From: an uncultured Lysobacteraceae bacterium
GTDB lineage: Bacteria; Pseudomonadota; Gammaproteobacteria; Xanthomonadales; Xanthomonadaceae
Direction: 5' to 3'
DNA: 14,266 nucleotides
Assembly (NCBI GenBank): GCA_946482565.1
Contig: CAMLSB010000032.1
Span: 1 to 14,266 of the forward strand
Made by a program: the position numbers and the translations under genes. The notes beneath the pieces are model-generated. The model saw nothing but the letters and a program-made list of their open reading frames with translations, ran no database searches and had not been told where the DNA came from. Below are positions 1 through 7,617 of the stretch, one piece after another; position 1 is the stretch's first letter; every line of letters begins with the position of its first letter.

Positions 1-2
1 AC

Positions 3-2102
3 AAGATCCTCTACAACGACGCGGTGGCGATGACCGGCGGCCAGCCGGTCGACGGGCCGCTGAGCGTGCCGGCGATCGCGCGCCAGGTGCGCGCCGAGGG
101 CGTCGGGACGATCGTCGTGCTGTCCGACGAGATCGGCAAGTGGACGGACGTCGCGCCGCCCCCGGGCACGTTCCCCGAGGGCGTCGAGTTCCTCGACCGC
201 CGCGAGCTCGATGCCGTGCAGAAGCGCCTGCGCGAAGTGAAGGGTACCAGCGTCCTCATCTACGACCAGGTCTGCGCCACCGAGAAGCGTCGCCGCCGCA
301 AGCGCGGCAAGATGGTGGATCCGCAGAAGCGCGTGTTCGTCAACACGCTGGTGTGCGAAGGCTGCGGCGACTGCGGCAAGAAGTCGTTCTGCGTGTCGGT
401 GCTGCCGAAGGACACCGAATACGGCCGCAAGCGCGAGATCGACCAGAGCAACTGCAACAAGGACTACAGCTGCGTCGAGGGCTTCTGTCCGAGCTTCGTG
501 ACCGTGCACGGCGGCAAGCCGCGCAAGGGCCAAGCGTCGAAGCAGGGCGGCGCTGATGCGGCGTCGCGGCTCGCCGACCTGCCGATGCCGGCGTTCGCGT
601 CGGATCTGGCGCAGCCCTGGAACATCCTGATCACCGGCGTCGGCGGCACCGGCGTCGTCACCATCGGCGCGCTGCTCGGCATGGCGGGGCACCTGGAAGG
701 CAAGGGTGCGAGCGTGCTCGACCAGACCGGCCTCGCGCAGAAGGGTGGCGCGGTGACGACGCACATCCGCATCGCGCGCGCGCCGTCGCAGATCCACGCC
801 GTGCGCATCGCCGCCGGCGAGGCCGACCTGGTGCTGGGCTGCGACATGGTCGTGGTCAACGACTACTGGGCGCTGTCGAAGATCCGCGCCGGCCGCACCG
901 AAGTCGTGCTCAACACCTACGAGGCGATGCCGGGCACGTTCACCACGCGGCCGGACATGCAGTTCCCGGCGCGCGACATCGTCGCCGCGGTGTCCACCGC
1001 CCTGGGCGGCGCCGCGCCCTCGCAGGTCGACGCGACGCACATCGCGACCGCGCTGCTGGGCGACGCGATCGGCAGCAACCTGTTCATGCTCGGCCATGCC
1101 TGGCAGCGCGGCCTGGTGCCGCTGTCGCTGGACTCGCTGATGCGCGCGATCGAGCTCAACGGCGCCGCGGTCGAGATGAACAAGACCGCGTTCGCCTGGG
1201 GCCGGCTGTCGGCGATCGACCTGCCTGCGGTGCTCGCCGCGGCCGGCATCGTGCGCAATGCGCCGACCGCCGCCGAAGCCACGGCGTTCCCGCTGCCGAT
1301 GCTGGCCGCGCGGCCGTCGGAGGGCCACGAGTCCGGCCTCAACGATGCGCTGCTCGCCACGCGCAGCGAGGATTCGCTGCGGCACATGCCGGCGCACGAC
1401 GGCGATGCGGCCGGCGGCGCGGCATTCGCGCCGCTCGACGATTCACGCCTGTCGCGCTCGCTCGACGAAGTGGTGGCGCGCCGCGCCGCGTTCCTGCGCG
1501 AGTACCAGGGCGCCGGCTATGCGCGCCGCTACACGGACTTCGTCGCCCGCGCCCGCGCCGCCGAGCAGGCGGCCGCACCGGGCGGCACCGACCTGGCCGA
1601 AGCCGTGTCGCGCTACCTGTTCAAGCTGATGGCCTACAAGGACGAGTACGAAGTCGCGCGCCTGTACACCAGCGGCGAGTTCCGCAGGCGCCTCGAACAG
1701 CAGTTCGAAGGCAACTTCAAGCTGCACTTCCACCTTGCGCCGCCGCTGCTGGCGAAGCGCGACGCCGAAGGCCGCCTGCTCAAGCGCGAGTACGGGGCGT
1801 GGGTGTTCACCGCGTTCCGGGTGCTGGCGAAGCTGCGCTTCCTGCGCGGGACGCCGGCGGATCCGTTCGGCTACACGGCCGAGCGCCGCGGCGAGCGCGC
1901 CCTGATCGTCGCCTACGAGCAGACCGTCGGCGCGCTGCTCGACGACCTGCGGATGGGCAACGTGGCGCTGGCCGCGCGGATCGCGTCGGTGCCGGAACAG
2001 ATCCGCGGCTACGGGCACGTCAAGCACGCGCACCTGGAGCGCGCGAAGGCGCGCGAAGCCGATCTTCTGCAGGAATGGCAGGCGGCCGTCGCGGCCGCCT
2101 GA
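3..2102 (+). CDS. Indolepyruvate ferredoxin oxidoreductase, fused type, C-terminal part (5' truncated)
   Basis: This enzyme oxidatively decarboxylates arylpyruvates such as indolepyruvate to the aryl-acetyl-CoA and reduces ferredoxin, in the cytoplasm during aromatic amino acid breakdown. The reading frame is open to the left edge (it begins KILYNDAV), so the internal GTG at 24 is not the start. About 699 residues are visible of a family usually near 1,150-1,200; the missing N-terminus should carry the thiamine-diphosphate domains. Visible parts, in visible-residue numbers, are the tail of the TPP-binding region, then a cysteine-rich Fe-S segment with C118, C121, C124, C130, C151, C157 and C162. 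Next is the gamma domain, opening with GVGGTGVVTIG near residue 212. A long C-terminal region follows, matching the domain typical of fused enzymes (DUF6537-like), with YLFKLMAYKDEYEVARL near 540. The stop is TGA. The family is assigned with high confidence; substrate preference cannot be read. Confidence 0.95.
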   Translation, partial: KILYNDAVAMTGGQPVDGPLSVPAIARQVRAEGVGTIVVLSDEIGKWTDVAPPPGTFPEGVEFLDRRELDAVQKRLREVKGTSVLIYDQVCATEKRRRRKRGKMVDPQKRVFVNTLVCEGCGDCGKKSFCVSVLPKDTEYGRKREIDQSNCNKDYSCVEGFCPSFVTVHGGKPRKGQASKQGGADAASRLADLPMPAFASDLAQPWNILITGVGGTGVVTIGALLGMAGHLEGKGASVLDQTGLAQKGGAVTTHIRIARAPSQIHAVRIAAGEADLVLGCDMVVVNDYWALSKIRAGRTEVVLNTYEAMPGTFTTRPDMQFPARDIVAAVSTALGGAAPSQVDATHIATALLGDAIGSNLFMLGHAWQRGLVPLSLDSLMRAIELNGAAVEMNKTAFAWGRLSAIDLPAVLAAAGIVRNAPTAAEATAFPLPMLAARPSEGHESGLNDALLATRSEDSLRHMPAHDGDAAGGAAFAPLDDSRLSRSLDEVVARRAAFLREYQGAGYARRYTDFVARARAAEQAAAPGGTDLAEAVSRYLFKLMAYKDEYEVARLYTSGEFRRRLEQQFEGNFKLHFHLAPPLLAKRDAEGRLLKREYGAWVFTAFRVLAKLRFLRGTPADPFGYTAERRGERALIVAYEQTVGALLDDLRMGNVALAARIASVPEQIRGYGHVKHAHLERAKAREADLLQEWQAAVAAA

Positions 2103-2114
2103 GCACCGGCTGGT

Positions 2115-2136
2115 GTTGCCGGCCCGCGTTGCCGGC
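2115..2136. repeat. Short tandem GTTGCCGGC repeat between convergent genes
   Basis: The 45-bp gap between the converging oxidoreductase and L,D-transpeptidase stops holds two copies of GTTGCCGGC (2115-2123 and 2128-2136). Each contains the self-complementary GCCGGC, so the two can pair with each other. There is no T run on either strand, so a bidirectional terminator is possible but not demonstrated. Confidence 0.3.
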
Positions 2137-2147
2137 GTGCAGCCGGA

Positions 2148-3023
2148 CTAGCGCATCGCGACCGCGGTGGCCGAGGTGCCGCCGCCGACGCGGCGCGCGT
2201 CGGCCACGATCTGCCGGGCGCTGCGCCCGCTGCACGCGAAGTCGCGGCTGCGCTGCAGCCACGCCGCGTCGTCGGCGTAGGAGAACAGCAGGTTGCGGTC
2301 CTTCAGCTCGTCGATGACGACGCGCGCCACCTGCTGGCGCAGCGCGGGGCAGCCGTAGCTGCGGCCGAGGCGGCCCTGCTGCGCGACCACCGCCGGATCC
2401 ACGTACCAGGCGCCGTGCATGACGATCGCGCGGGCGCGGGCGTTGTCGTTCACGCCGGGCTCGAGGCCGTCGAGGCGCAGCGAGTAGCCGTTGCCGCCGA
2501 TGTAGGTCTCGCCGGTGCGGAACAGGCCGAGGCTGGTCTGGTGGCTGTCGGCCGCGTTGGAGAACGAGGTCGCGTAGTTGTCGCCGCTGCCGCGGCCGTG
2601 CGCGACGAGCTCGTGGTGCAGCAGCTTGCCGGCCTGCACGTCGAAGACCCAGAGGCGGCGCGTGGTGGACGGGAGGCTGTAGTCGATGACGGCGAGCCGC
2701 GAGTCCGGGGCGACTTCGCCGGAGTCGACGGCGCACTCGCGCGCGGCCAGCGCCAGCGCGAGCACGCCGCGATCGGCGTCGGGCGCGAGCGCCGACAGGC
2801 GTGCGAGCCGCGCATCACCGGCGCCCGCATCCGTCGCGGAGGAAGGCGCGGCGGATGCGGGGACGGCGTCATGCCCGGGCGCGTTCGCGATGCCCGCAGG
2901 CGCCGGATCGGCGGTGACGAGCGTCGCGGTCGGCGGATGCGCATCGGCAAGCGCGGGCGCCGGCGTACGGCAGCCTGCAGCGAGCGCGAGGAGGGAGATG
3001 ACGGCGATGTGATGGATTCGCAT
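2148..3023 (-). CDS. Murein L,D-transpeptidase catalytic-domain lipoprotein (YkuD_2-like)
   Basis: Predicted 291-residue envelope lipoprotein. The N-terminus MRIHHIAVISLLALAAGC is a lipoprotein signal with the lipobox cysteine at residue 18, followed by an Ala/Pro/Asp-rich linker to about residue 100. The catalytic part has the marks of the YkuD_2 branch: VIDYSLPS, a serine/asparagine-rich stretch, IVMHGAWYVDP with H203, and GRSYGCPAL with the probable nucleophile C225. Family members are related to enzymes that form or edit peptidoglycan cross-links; the exact reaction here is inferred. An ATG at 3047 would add eight residues before the signal. The start at 3023 is preferred because it puts the basic residues at the very N-terminus, although neither start has a well-spaced ribosome site. 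It lies directly downstream of a YkuD-type transpeptidase on the same strand and converges with the oxidoreductase. Confidence 0.88.
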   Translation of the reverse strand: MRIHHIAVISLLALAAGCRTPAPALADAHPPTATLVTADPAPAGIANAPGHDAVPASAAPSSATDAGAGDARLARLSALAPDADRGVLALALAARECAVDSGEVAPDSRLAVIDYSLPSTTRRLWVFDVQAGKLLHHELVAHGRGSGDNYATSFSNAADSHQTSLGLFRTGETYIGGNGYSLRLDGLEPGVNDNARARAIVMHGAWYVDPAVVAQQGRLGRSYGCPALRQQVARVVIDELKDRNLLFSYADDAAWLQRSRDFACSGRSARQIVADARRVGGGTSATAVAMR

Positions 3024-3064
3024 GCGGGGCAGGATACCCACACGCATTCCTCACATGCATGAAT

Positions 3065-3109
3065 CCGCGACCCGGCGCAAGCCGGGATTCAGCGCGATCT
3101 GCGAACGCC
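3065..3109 (-). repeat. Palindromic intergenic element, copy A (REP-like)
   Basis: Plus-strand text here runs CCGCGACCCGG, six bases, CCGGGATTCAG, eight bases, GCGAACGCC. The centre CCCGGC-GCAA-GCCGGG (3071-3086) is a perfect 6-bp stem with a 4-base loop. The same blocks recur in the same order and orientation at 13269-13309. On the minus strand it begins 3 nt past the stop of the L,D-transpeptidase ending at 3113, and there is no T run. It may act as a transcript-end or processing hairpin, or be a dispersed repeat; copy number elsewhere in the genome is unknown. Confidence 0.65.
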
Positions 3110-3112
3110 GTC

Positions 3113-3892
3113 TCAGAAGGTGGTCGCAGCTCCGGTCCCGGCGCGCGCCTGCGGCTGCGGCTGCGGCATGGAATCCGCGGCCGCGACCATGGTGCCGGTG
3201 TCGCCCGCCTCGGCGCGGGACGCGATCGCGAGCAGGTCCTGGCTCACCGTGTCGCCCGGGCGCACCACGTCGCTGGCGAACGTGGCGTCGTCCGCGACGA
3301 CCACCACGCCGCCGTGCTCGGTGACGCCATACAGCGCCTCGGCGAAGGCGGCCGGCAGGCGCACGCAGCCGTGCGAAGCCGGATAGCCCGGCAGGCGCCC
3401 GGCGTGCAGCGCGATGCCGTCCCAGGTCAGGCGCTGCATGAACGGCATCGGCGCGTCGTCGTACAGGGTGGAGCGATGCATCTTCTGCTTCTGCAGGATG
3501 GTGAACACGCCGGTCGGCGTGTCATGGCCCGGGCGCCCCGTGCTGATCGTCGACTCGCCGATGCGGACGCCGCCGCGATACACGTGCACGAGCTGCTGCG
3601 GCAGGCTCACCACGATGACGACGTCGCCGGCAAGCGAACGCTCCGGATTCCAGTCGTAATCGCCGGGCGCCATGACCGCGGGCACCGGCGGCGCCGGCGG
3701 CGCGTCCGGCACCAGCGGCGGAAGGCTGGCCGGATCGATCACGATGGATGACGCGGCGCCCTGCGGCTGCGTCTGCGATTGGGCCGTCGCCGGCGCCTCG
3801 GCCAGCGCGAACAGCAGGCCGGCGGCAAGCGCCGCGCCCAGCGGCATGGCCATGCGGCGATCCAGGTGCATCCGTCCGAATTTCGCGTCCAT
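3113..3892 (-). CDS. L,D-transpeptidase (YkuD domain), exported
   Basis: This 259-residue exported enzyme makes or remodels peptidoglycan cross-links through a cysteine acyl-enzyme. Residues 1-38 form a signal peptide with a basic N-region (RMHLDRR), a hydrophobic AALAAGLLFALA core and cleavage near ATA-QS. A Pro-rich linker follows to about residue 80. The YkuD domain then runs from VVIVVSLPQQLVHVYR through STGRPGHDTPTGVF to the active site: H163 in LHAGR, then S173-H174-G175-C176-V-R with catalytic C176. The C-terminal tail is Gln/Pro/Ala-rich. The start at 3892 is supported by an excellent ribosome site six bases upstream. The second transpeptidase follows after about 90 bp on the same strand, with a palindromic element between, so co-transcription is uncertain. 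Confidence 0.95.
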   Translation of the reverse strand: MDAKFGRMHLDRRMAMPLGAALAAGLLFALAEAPATAQSQTQPQGAASSIVIDPASLPPLVPDAPPAPPVPAVMAPGDYDWNPERSLAGDVVIVVSLPQQLVHVYRGGVRIGESTISTGRPGHDTPTGVFTILQKQKMHRSTLYDDAPMPFMQRLTWDGIALHAGRLPGYPASHGCVRLPAAFAEALYGVTEHGGVVVVADDATFASDVVRPGDTVSQDLLAIASRAEAGDTGTMVAAADSMPQPQPQARAGTGAATTF

Positions 3893-3898
3893 CGTTCG

Positions 3899-3908
3899 CT
3901 CCTCCCTC
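3899..3908 (-). promoter_or_regulatory. Strong Shine-Dalgarno site of the YkuD L,D-transpeptidase
   Basis: On the minus strand the bases GAGGGAGGAG lie six bases before the ATG at 3892. This is the best ribosome-binding site in the window and fixes this start over the internal methionines at residues 8, 14 and 16. No convincing sigma-70 promoter was found further upstream, in the 3909-4073 stretch. Confidence 0.7.
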
Positions 3909-4073
3909 GATGGGCGAAGCGTAGGAAAACGCGCATCACGACGACCTTTAACTTCCCTGCGCGCGCCTGAATTCCAGCCCGCGAATCAGCAAAAAAACGC
4001 GCAATCCTTCACCGCCCGATGACTTCTCCCCGCCGCGCATGAACGGTTTCGATGCGTCGGGCCCGCAAACGAA

Positions 4074-4097
4074 ACGGGCGCCCTCCCGGGCGCCCGT
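4074..4097 (-). terminator. Intrinsic terminator of the M61 peptidase gene
   Basis: ACGGGCGCCC and GGGCGCCCGT form a perfect 10-bp inverted repeat around a 4-base loop. On the minus strand the hairpin starts 22 nt after the peptidase TAA and is followed directly by TTCGTTTGC, a modest T-rich tail. This placement and direction fit a rho-independent terminator that separates the M61 gene from the downstream L,D-transpeptidases. Confidence 0.8.
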
Positions 4098-4119
4098 CGC
4101 GACGAAACTGCTGCCGGCA

Positions 4120-6006
4120 TTACTTCCTCGCGGTGAAGATCTGCGTCAGGTAATCCGGCTTGCCCGGGATGCGCTCCAGGTGCGGATAACGCAGGCCGTC
4201 GTGGTAGTCGATCGGCACCGTGCGGTAGCGGTCGAACTCCTTCACCATCAGCTGGATCGGCGCCTTGTCGTCCTTCGCGGCCTTGACCGCGGCCTTGAGC
4301 ACGTCGGCGTCGTAGGCCTGGCCGTTGACGGCGACGATCGTGGTGCCGGTGCCGATGCCCGCCTTGAACGCGGGACCATCCCAGCGCACGTCGCCGATGC
4401 TGCCGTCCTTGCCGACCGACAGGCCCAGCGAGTAGGTGAAGTCGCCGCCGCCGCGGCTGCCGAAGGACTTGGCGTAGTCGTTGGGCTCGTCCTTGTAGAC
4501 GATCTTCCAGCCGCTGGCCTCGATGCCGCCGGTCACGCCGACCTTGCCATCGAGGCGGTCGCGCAGGAACTTCGTCCAGTCGTACGGGTACACGCCGTTG
4601 AGCGTGGCGACGACATCCTCGAAGGTGTAGGTGTTCTGCACCTTCCATTCGCCGTCGTTGACGCCGAAGAACGCGCGGGCGAAATCGTCGAGCGACTTCT
4701 TGCCCTTGGTGCCGGAGCGGATCAGCGCATCGGCCTCGAGCCAGATCATCTGGCCGGCCGAGTAGTACTCCTCGCTCATCTGGTAGTTGCGGTACGCGCG
4801 CGGCTGGCGGCCGACGACGATCGGGTCGTTGGTCGTGTCCTGCACGCCGCGCCACTGCAGGCCGGGGCGGTTGTCGGCATAGGTGGCGGCGACCAGGCCG
4901 ATCGCGTCGATGGAGGCCGGCATCGGGCGCATGCCGCTGCGCGCGGCGAGCACGTTGCCCCAGTACTGGGTCTGGCCCTCGTACACCCACAGCAGGCTGT
5001 CCTGCATCGGCGTGTTGAGCGTCGGCACCCACAGGTCCGCGGGACGACGGTACTTGCCGTTCCAGGAGTGGGTGTACTCGTGCGGCAACAGGTCGCCGAA
5101 GCCCTGCTTCGCATTCCAGCCGGTGAAGTAGTCGGCGCTCTCGCCGTCCTCGCTGGACCGCTGGTGCTCGAGGCCGTTGCCGCCCATCTGGTCGGACAGC
5201 GAGAACAGGAACTGGTAGTGGTCGTAGTGCTGCGCGCCGTACAGCTTCACCGCCTGCTCGACCATCGCCTTGTGGACCTTGATCTGCTCGGGCTTGGCCT
5301 CGAGGTACTTCGGCGCGTCGGCGATGACGCCGAGCATCACCGGCACCTTGCTGCCGGCCGGGGTCAGGTCGATGTTCTTCGCGTAGCGGCCGGCGTACAC
5401 CGGCGAGTCGACGAAGATGTCGTAGGGCACGTTCTCGTAATCCACGGTATCGCCGCTGCGGCCATCCTCGTGCATGCCGCTGAACGCGGTCCAGCCGGCG
5501 GGATAGGTCACGCGCGGGTCGACCATGATCTGGTGCATGTAGTGGCCCGCCGGGTACAGCGAGGTCGCGATGAACTGCAGGTTGAGCATGTTCGGGGTCA
5601 TCACCACGCGGCCCTGGCCGGGGCCGGTCGGGGTGAGGTAATCGAAGTTGGCGACGATCTCGGTGACGCCCTCGGGCACGTCGAGGTGGAAGGCGCTGGT
5701 CTCGAGCGTGTCGCGCTTCCAGTCGATCTTCTTGCCGTTGGCGGTGAAGACCAGGCCGGCGATGTCGTCCATCGGGTTGCGCGGCGAATGGCCGCCCGGG
5801 ACCCACTTCGGATACAGCAGCACCAGCGGGCCGGCCTGCACCGGGATGGTTTCCTTGATGCGGAAGATGCGCTGCGAAAGGTTGGTGGCATCCACTTCGA
5901 TCTTGAGCATGCCCGGCGCATAGGGCACGTCCTGCGGGACCGGCACTTCGGCGTGGACGAGGCCCGCGACGGCGAGGGAGAGGGCGGTGAGGACAAGGCG
6001 GCGCAT
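4120..6006 (-). CDS. M61 family metallopeptidase with C-terminal PDZ domain, exported
   Basis: This 628-residue exported zinc peptidase is related to the glycyl aminopeptidases of family M61. Residues 1-19 form a signal peptide (MRRLVLTALSLAVAGLVHA). An N-terminal beta-rich region contains YPKWVPGGHSPRNPMDDI, typical of the family. The catalytic part has GGNGLEHQ and the zinc motif HEYTH, with H309, E310 and H313. The probable third ligand is E343 in WVYEGQTQYWG. Around residues 510-600 a PDZ-like segment includes DGPAFKAGIGTGTTIVAVNG. The length fits the family (about 600-640). The ATG at 6006 has a GGGGA stretch nine bases upstream and gives a clean signal peptide. It stands alone on its strand, divergent from the MATE gene, and ends at its own terminator. 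It probably acts in the periplasm on peptides; the natural substrate is not known from sequence. Confidence 0.95.
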   Translation of the reverse strand: MRRLVLTALSLAVAGLVHAEVPVPQDVPYAPGMLKIEVDATNLSQRIFRIKETIPVQAGPLVLLYPKWVPGGHSPRNPMDDIAGLVFTANGKKIDWKRDTLETSAFHLDVPEGVTEIVANFDYLTPTGPGQGRVVMTPNMLNLQFIATSLYPAGHYMHQIMVDPRVTYPAGWTAFSGMHEDGRSGDTVDYENVPYDIFVDSPVYAGRYAKNIDLTPAGSKVPVMLGVIADAPKYLEAKPEQIKVHKAMVEQAVKLYGAQHYDHYQFLFSLSDQMGGNGLEHQRSSEDGESADYFTGWNAKQGFGDLLPHEYTHSWNGKYRRPADLWVPTLNTPMQDSLLWVYEGQTQYWGNVLAARSGMRPMPASIDAIGLVAATYADNRPGLQWRGVQDTTNDPIVVGRQPRAYRNYQMSEEYYSAGQMIWLEADALIRSGTKGKKSLDDFARAFFGVNDGEWKVQNTYTFEDVVATLNGVYPYDWTKFLRDRLDGKVGVTGGIEASGWKIVYKDEPNDYAKSFGSRGGGDFTYSLGLSVGKDGSIGDVRWDGPAFKAGIGTGTTIVAVNGQAYDADVLKAAVKAAKDDKAPIQLMVKEFDRYRTVPIDYHDGLRYPHLERIPGKPDYLTQIFTARK

Positions 6007-6038
6007 GGATTTTTCCCCGGGAGATGGTCAACCGTCCC

Positions 6039-6044
6039 ATCCTA
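6039..6044 (-). promoter_or_regulatory. Possible -10 element for the M61 peptidase
   Basis: The minus strand reads TAGGAT here, four of six matches to TATAAT, 32 bp before the peptidase ATG. A TTGGCA about 23 bp further upstream is too distant to be a standard -35 partner. This is a weak candidate only. Confidence 0.22.
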
Positions 6045-6076
6045 GCGGCGGGGCCGGACGCCGCCCCTGCCAAAAG

Positions 6077-6113
6077 GCATGGCCGGCGAGACGGCGGTCG
6101 CTTCTCGCCATGC
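6077..6113. repeat. Inverted repeat in the divergent M61/MATE control region
   Basis: The left arm GCATGG-CCGG-CGAG (6077-6090) pairs with the right arm CTCGCCATGC (6104-6113) over ten bases, with a 4-base CCGG bulge and a 13-base loop. It lies between the two divergent genes and upstream of the favoured MATE starts. It could be a regulator-binding site or a leader hairpin of the MATE transcript. No adjacent regulator gene is present to support an operator. Confidence 0.3.
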
Positions 6114-6162
6114 TGACCGTCCCGCGTTTAGGGTGTGCCTCCCGCAGCGGATGGCGCCGCCC

Positions 6163-7617
6163 ATGCAACGACGCGACCTGACCCAGGGCCCGATCGCCCG
6201 CACCCTGCTGGTGTTCGCGCTGCCGATCCTGGGCGGCAACGTGCTGCAGTCGCTGAACGGCTCGATCAACGCGATGTGGGTCGGCCGCCTCCTCGGCGAG
6301 GAGGCGCTCGCGGGCGTGGCCAACGCCAACAACATCATGTTCTTCCTGTTGGGCGCGATCTTCGGCTTCGGCATGGCCGCGACCATCCTCGTCGGCCAGG
6401 CGATGGGCCGACACGACCTGCCGGGCGCGCGCCGCGTGATCGGCAGCGCGGCGACGTTCTTCCTGTCGCTGTCGCTGGTCGTCGCCGCGATCGGGCTGTG
6501 GGTGTCGCGCGACGTGCTCGAATGGATGGCGACGCCGCCCGCCGCGTTGCCGCTGGCCGACGCCTACCTGAAGATCATCTTCCTCGCGCTGCCGTTGCTG
6601 TATGCGTTCGCCTACCTGTCGGCGATCCTGCGCGGCGCGGGCGACACGAAGACGCCATTCGCGTTCCTGCTGGTGGCGGTGGGGCTCGACATCGGGCTCG
6701 CGCCGCTGTTCATCCTCGGCATCGGGCCGTTCCCGCGGATGGGCGTGGCCGGCAGCGCGATGAGCACGCTGGTCGCCGACGCCATCGCGCTGGCGGCGAT
6801 GATCTGGTGGCTGTGGAGCCACAAGCATCCCTTGTGGATCAGCCGCCAGGATCGCGGCCTGTACGTGCCGGACTGGACCATCGTGCGCGCCATGGTGTCA
6901 AAGGGCGTGCCGATGGGCCTGCAGATGGTGCTGGTGTCGCTGTCCATGATCGCGATGATCACGCTGGTCAACCACTACGGCACGCACACCACCGCGGCCT
7001 ACGGCGCGGCGCTGCAGCTGTGGACCTACGTGCAGATGCCGGCGATGGCGATCGGCGCCGCCTGTTCGTCCATGGCCGCGCAGAACGTCGGCGCCGGGCG
7101 CTGGGATCGCGTGGATGCGACCACGAAGTACGGCATCGGCTTCAACTTCCTGCTGACGGCCGCGCTGATCGTGCCGCTGATCCTGTTCGACCGGACCACG
7201 CTGGGCTGGTTCCTGAACGACGCGCACGAGGCGATCGGGATCGCGCGCCACATCAACCACCTCGCGGTGTGGTCGTTCCTGTTCTTCGGGGTGACGTTCG
7301 TGGTCGCGGGCGTGGTGCGCTCGACCGGCGCGGTGGTGCCGCCGCTGCTGATCCTCGGCGCCGCGCTGTGGGGCGTGCGCGTGCCGTTCGCGTCGTGGCT
7401 GCAGCCGACGCTCGGCGCGGACGCGATCTGGTGGAGCTTCCCGGTGAGCTCGCTGGTGTCGATGGTGTTGTCGCTGGCGTACTACCGCTACGGGCGCTGG
7501 CGTCAGGCGCGGATGCTGGGGCCGAGCGGTCCCGACGCGGTGGCGATCCCCGCCGAGGTCCCCGCGAACGCGACCGCGCCGGTCGCGGACCTCGGCGCGC
7601 GCGCGGCGGACGGCTAG
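6163..7617 (+). CDS. MATE family multidrug/organic cation efflux transporter
   Basis: This inner-membrane antiporter exports drugs or metabolites in exchange for Na+ or H+. The 484-residue protein has about twelve hydrophobic helices in two repeats. Family marks include an LTQGPIARTLLVFALPILGG first helix, VGQAMGR at residues 77-83 and RGAGDTKTP at 157-165. The second half includes GVPMGLQMVL and ends with a variable hydrophilic Ala/Pro tail. The reading frame is open from 6079, and ATGs at 6079, 6151 and 6163 are possible. The start at 6163 (MQRRDLTQGP) or 6151 is preferred because the region before them is a charged, non-family sequence. No start has a strong ribosome site. The gene has no same-strand partner, and its TAG overlaps the stop of the converging oxidoreductase. 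The transported substrate cannot be predicted. Confidence 0.93.
   Translation: MQRRDLTQGPIARTLLVFALPILGGNVLQSLNGSINAMWVGRLLGEEALAGVANANNIMFFLLGAIFGFGMAATILVGQAMGRHDLPGARRVIGSAATFFLSLSLVVAAIGLWVSRDVLEWMATPPAALPLADAYLKIIFLALPLLYAFAYLSAILRGAGDTKTPFAFLLVAVGLDIGLAPLFILGIGPFPRMGVAGSAMSTLVADAIALAAMIWWLWSHKHPLWISRQDRGLYVPDWTIVRAMVSKGVPMGLQMVLVSLSMIAMITLVNHYGTHTTAAYGAALQLWTYVQMPAMAIGAACSSMAAQNVGAGRWDRVDATTKYGIGFNFLLTAALIVPLILFDRTTLGWFLNDAHEAIGIARHINHLAVWSFLFFGVTFVVAGVVRSTGAVVPPLLILGAALWGVRVPFASWLQPTLGADAIWWSFPVSSLVSMVLSLAYYRYGRWRQARMLGPSGPDAVAIPAEVPANATAPVADLGARAADG

Noticed and set aside
24..26. GTG at 24 as the start of the indolepyruvate oxidoreductase.
   Set aside because: Codons before it (KILYNDA) continue the conserved family sequence to the window edge, so the gene is truncated, not short.
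3991..3997. Run of seven T on the minus strand as a terminator for an upstream transcript.
   Set aside because: No GC-rich hairpin immediately precedes it on that strand. The real terminator hairpin is at 4074-4097.
3986..6073. Long frames shadowing the M61 gene on both strands (3986-6073 minus and 4039-6045 plus).
   Set aside because: They have low-complexity compositions and no family motifs, while the 4120-6006 frame carries a signal peptide, HEYTH and a PDZ domain.
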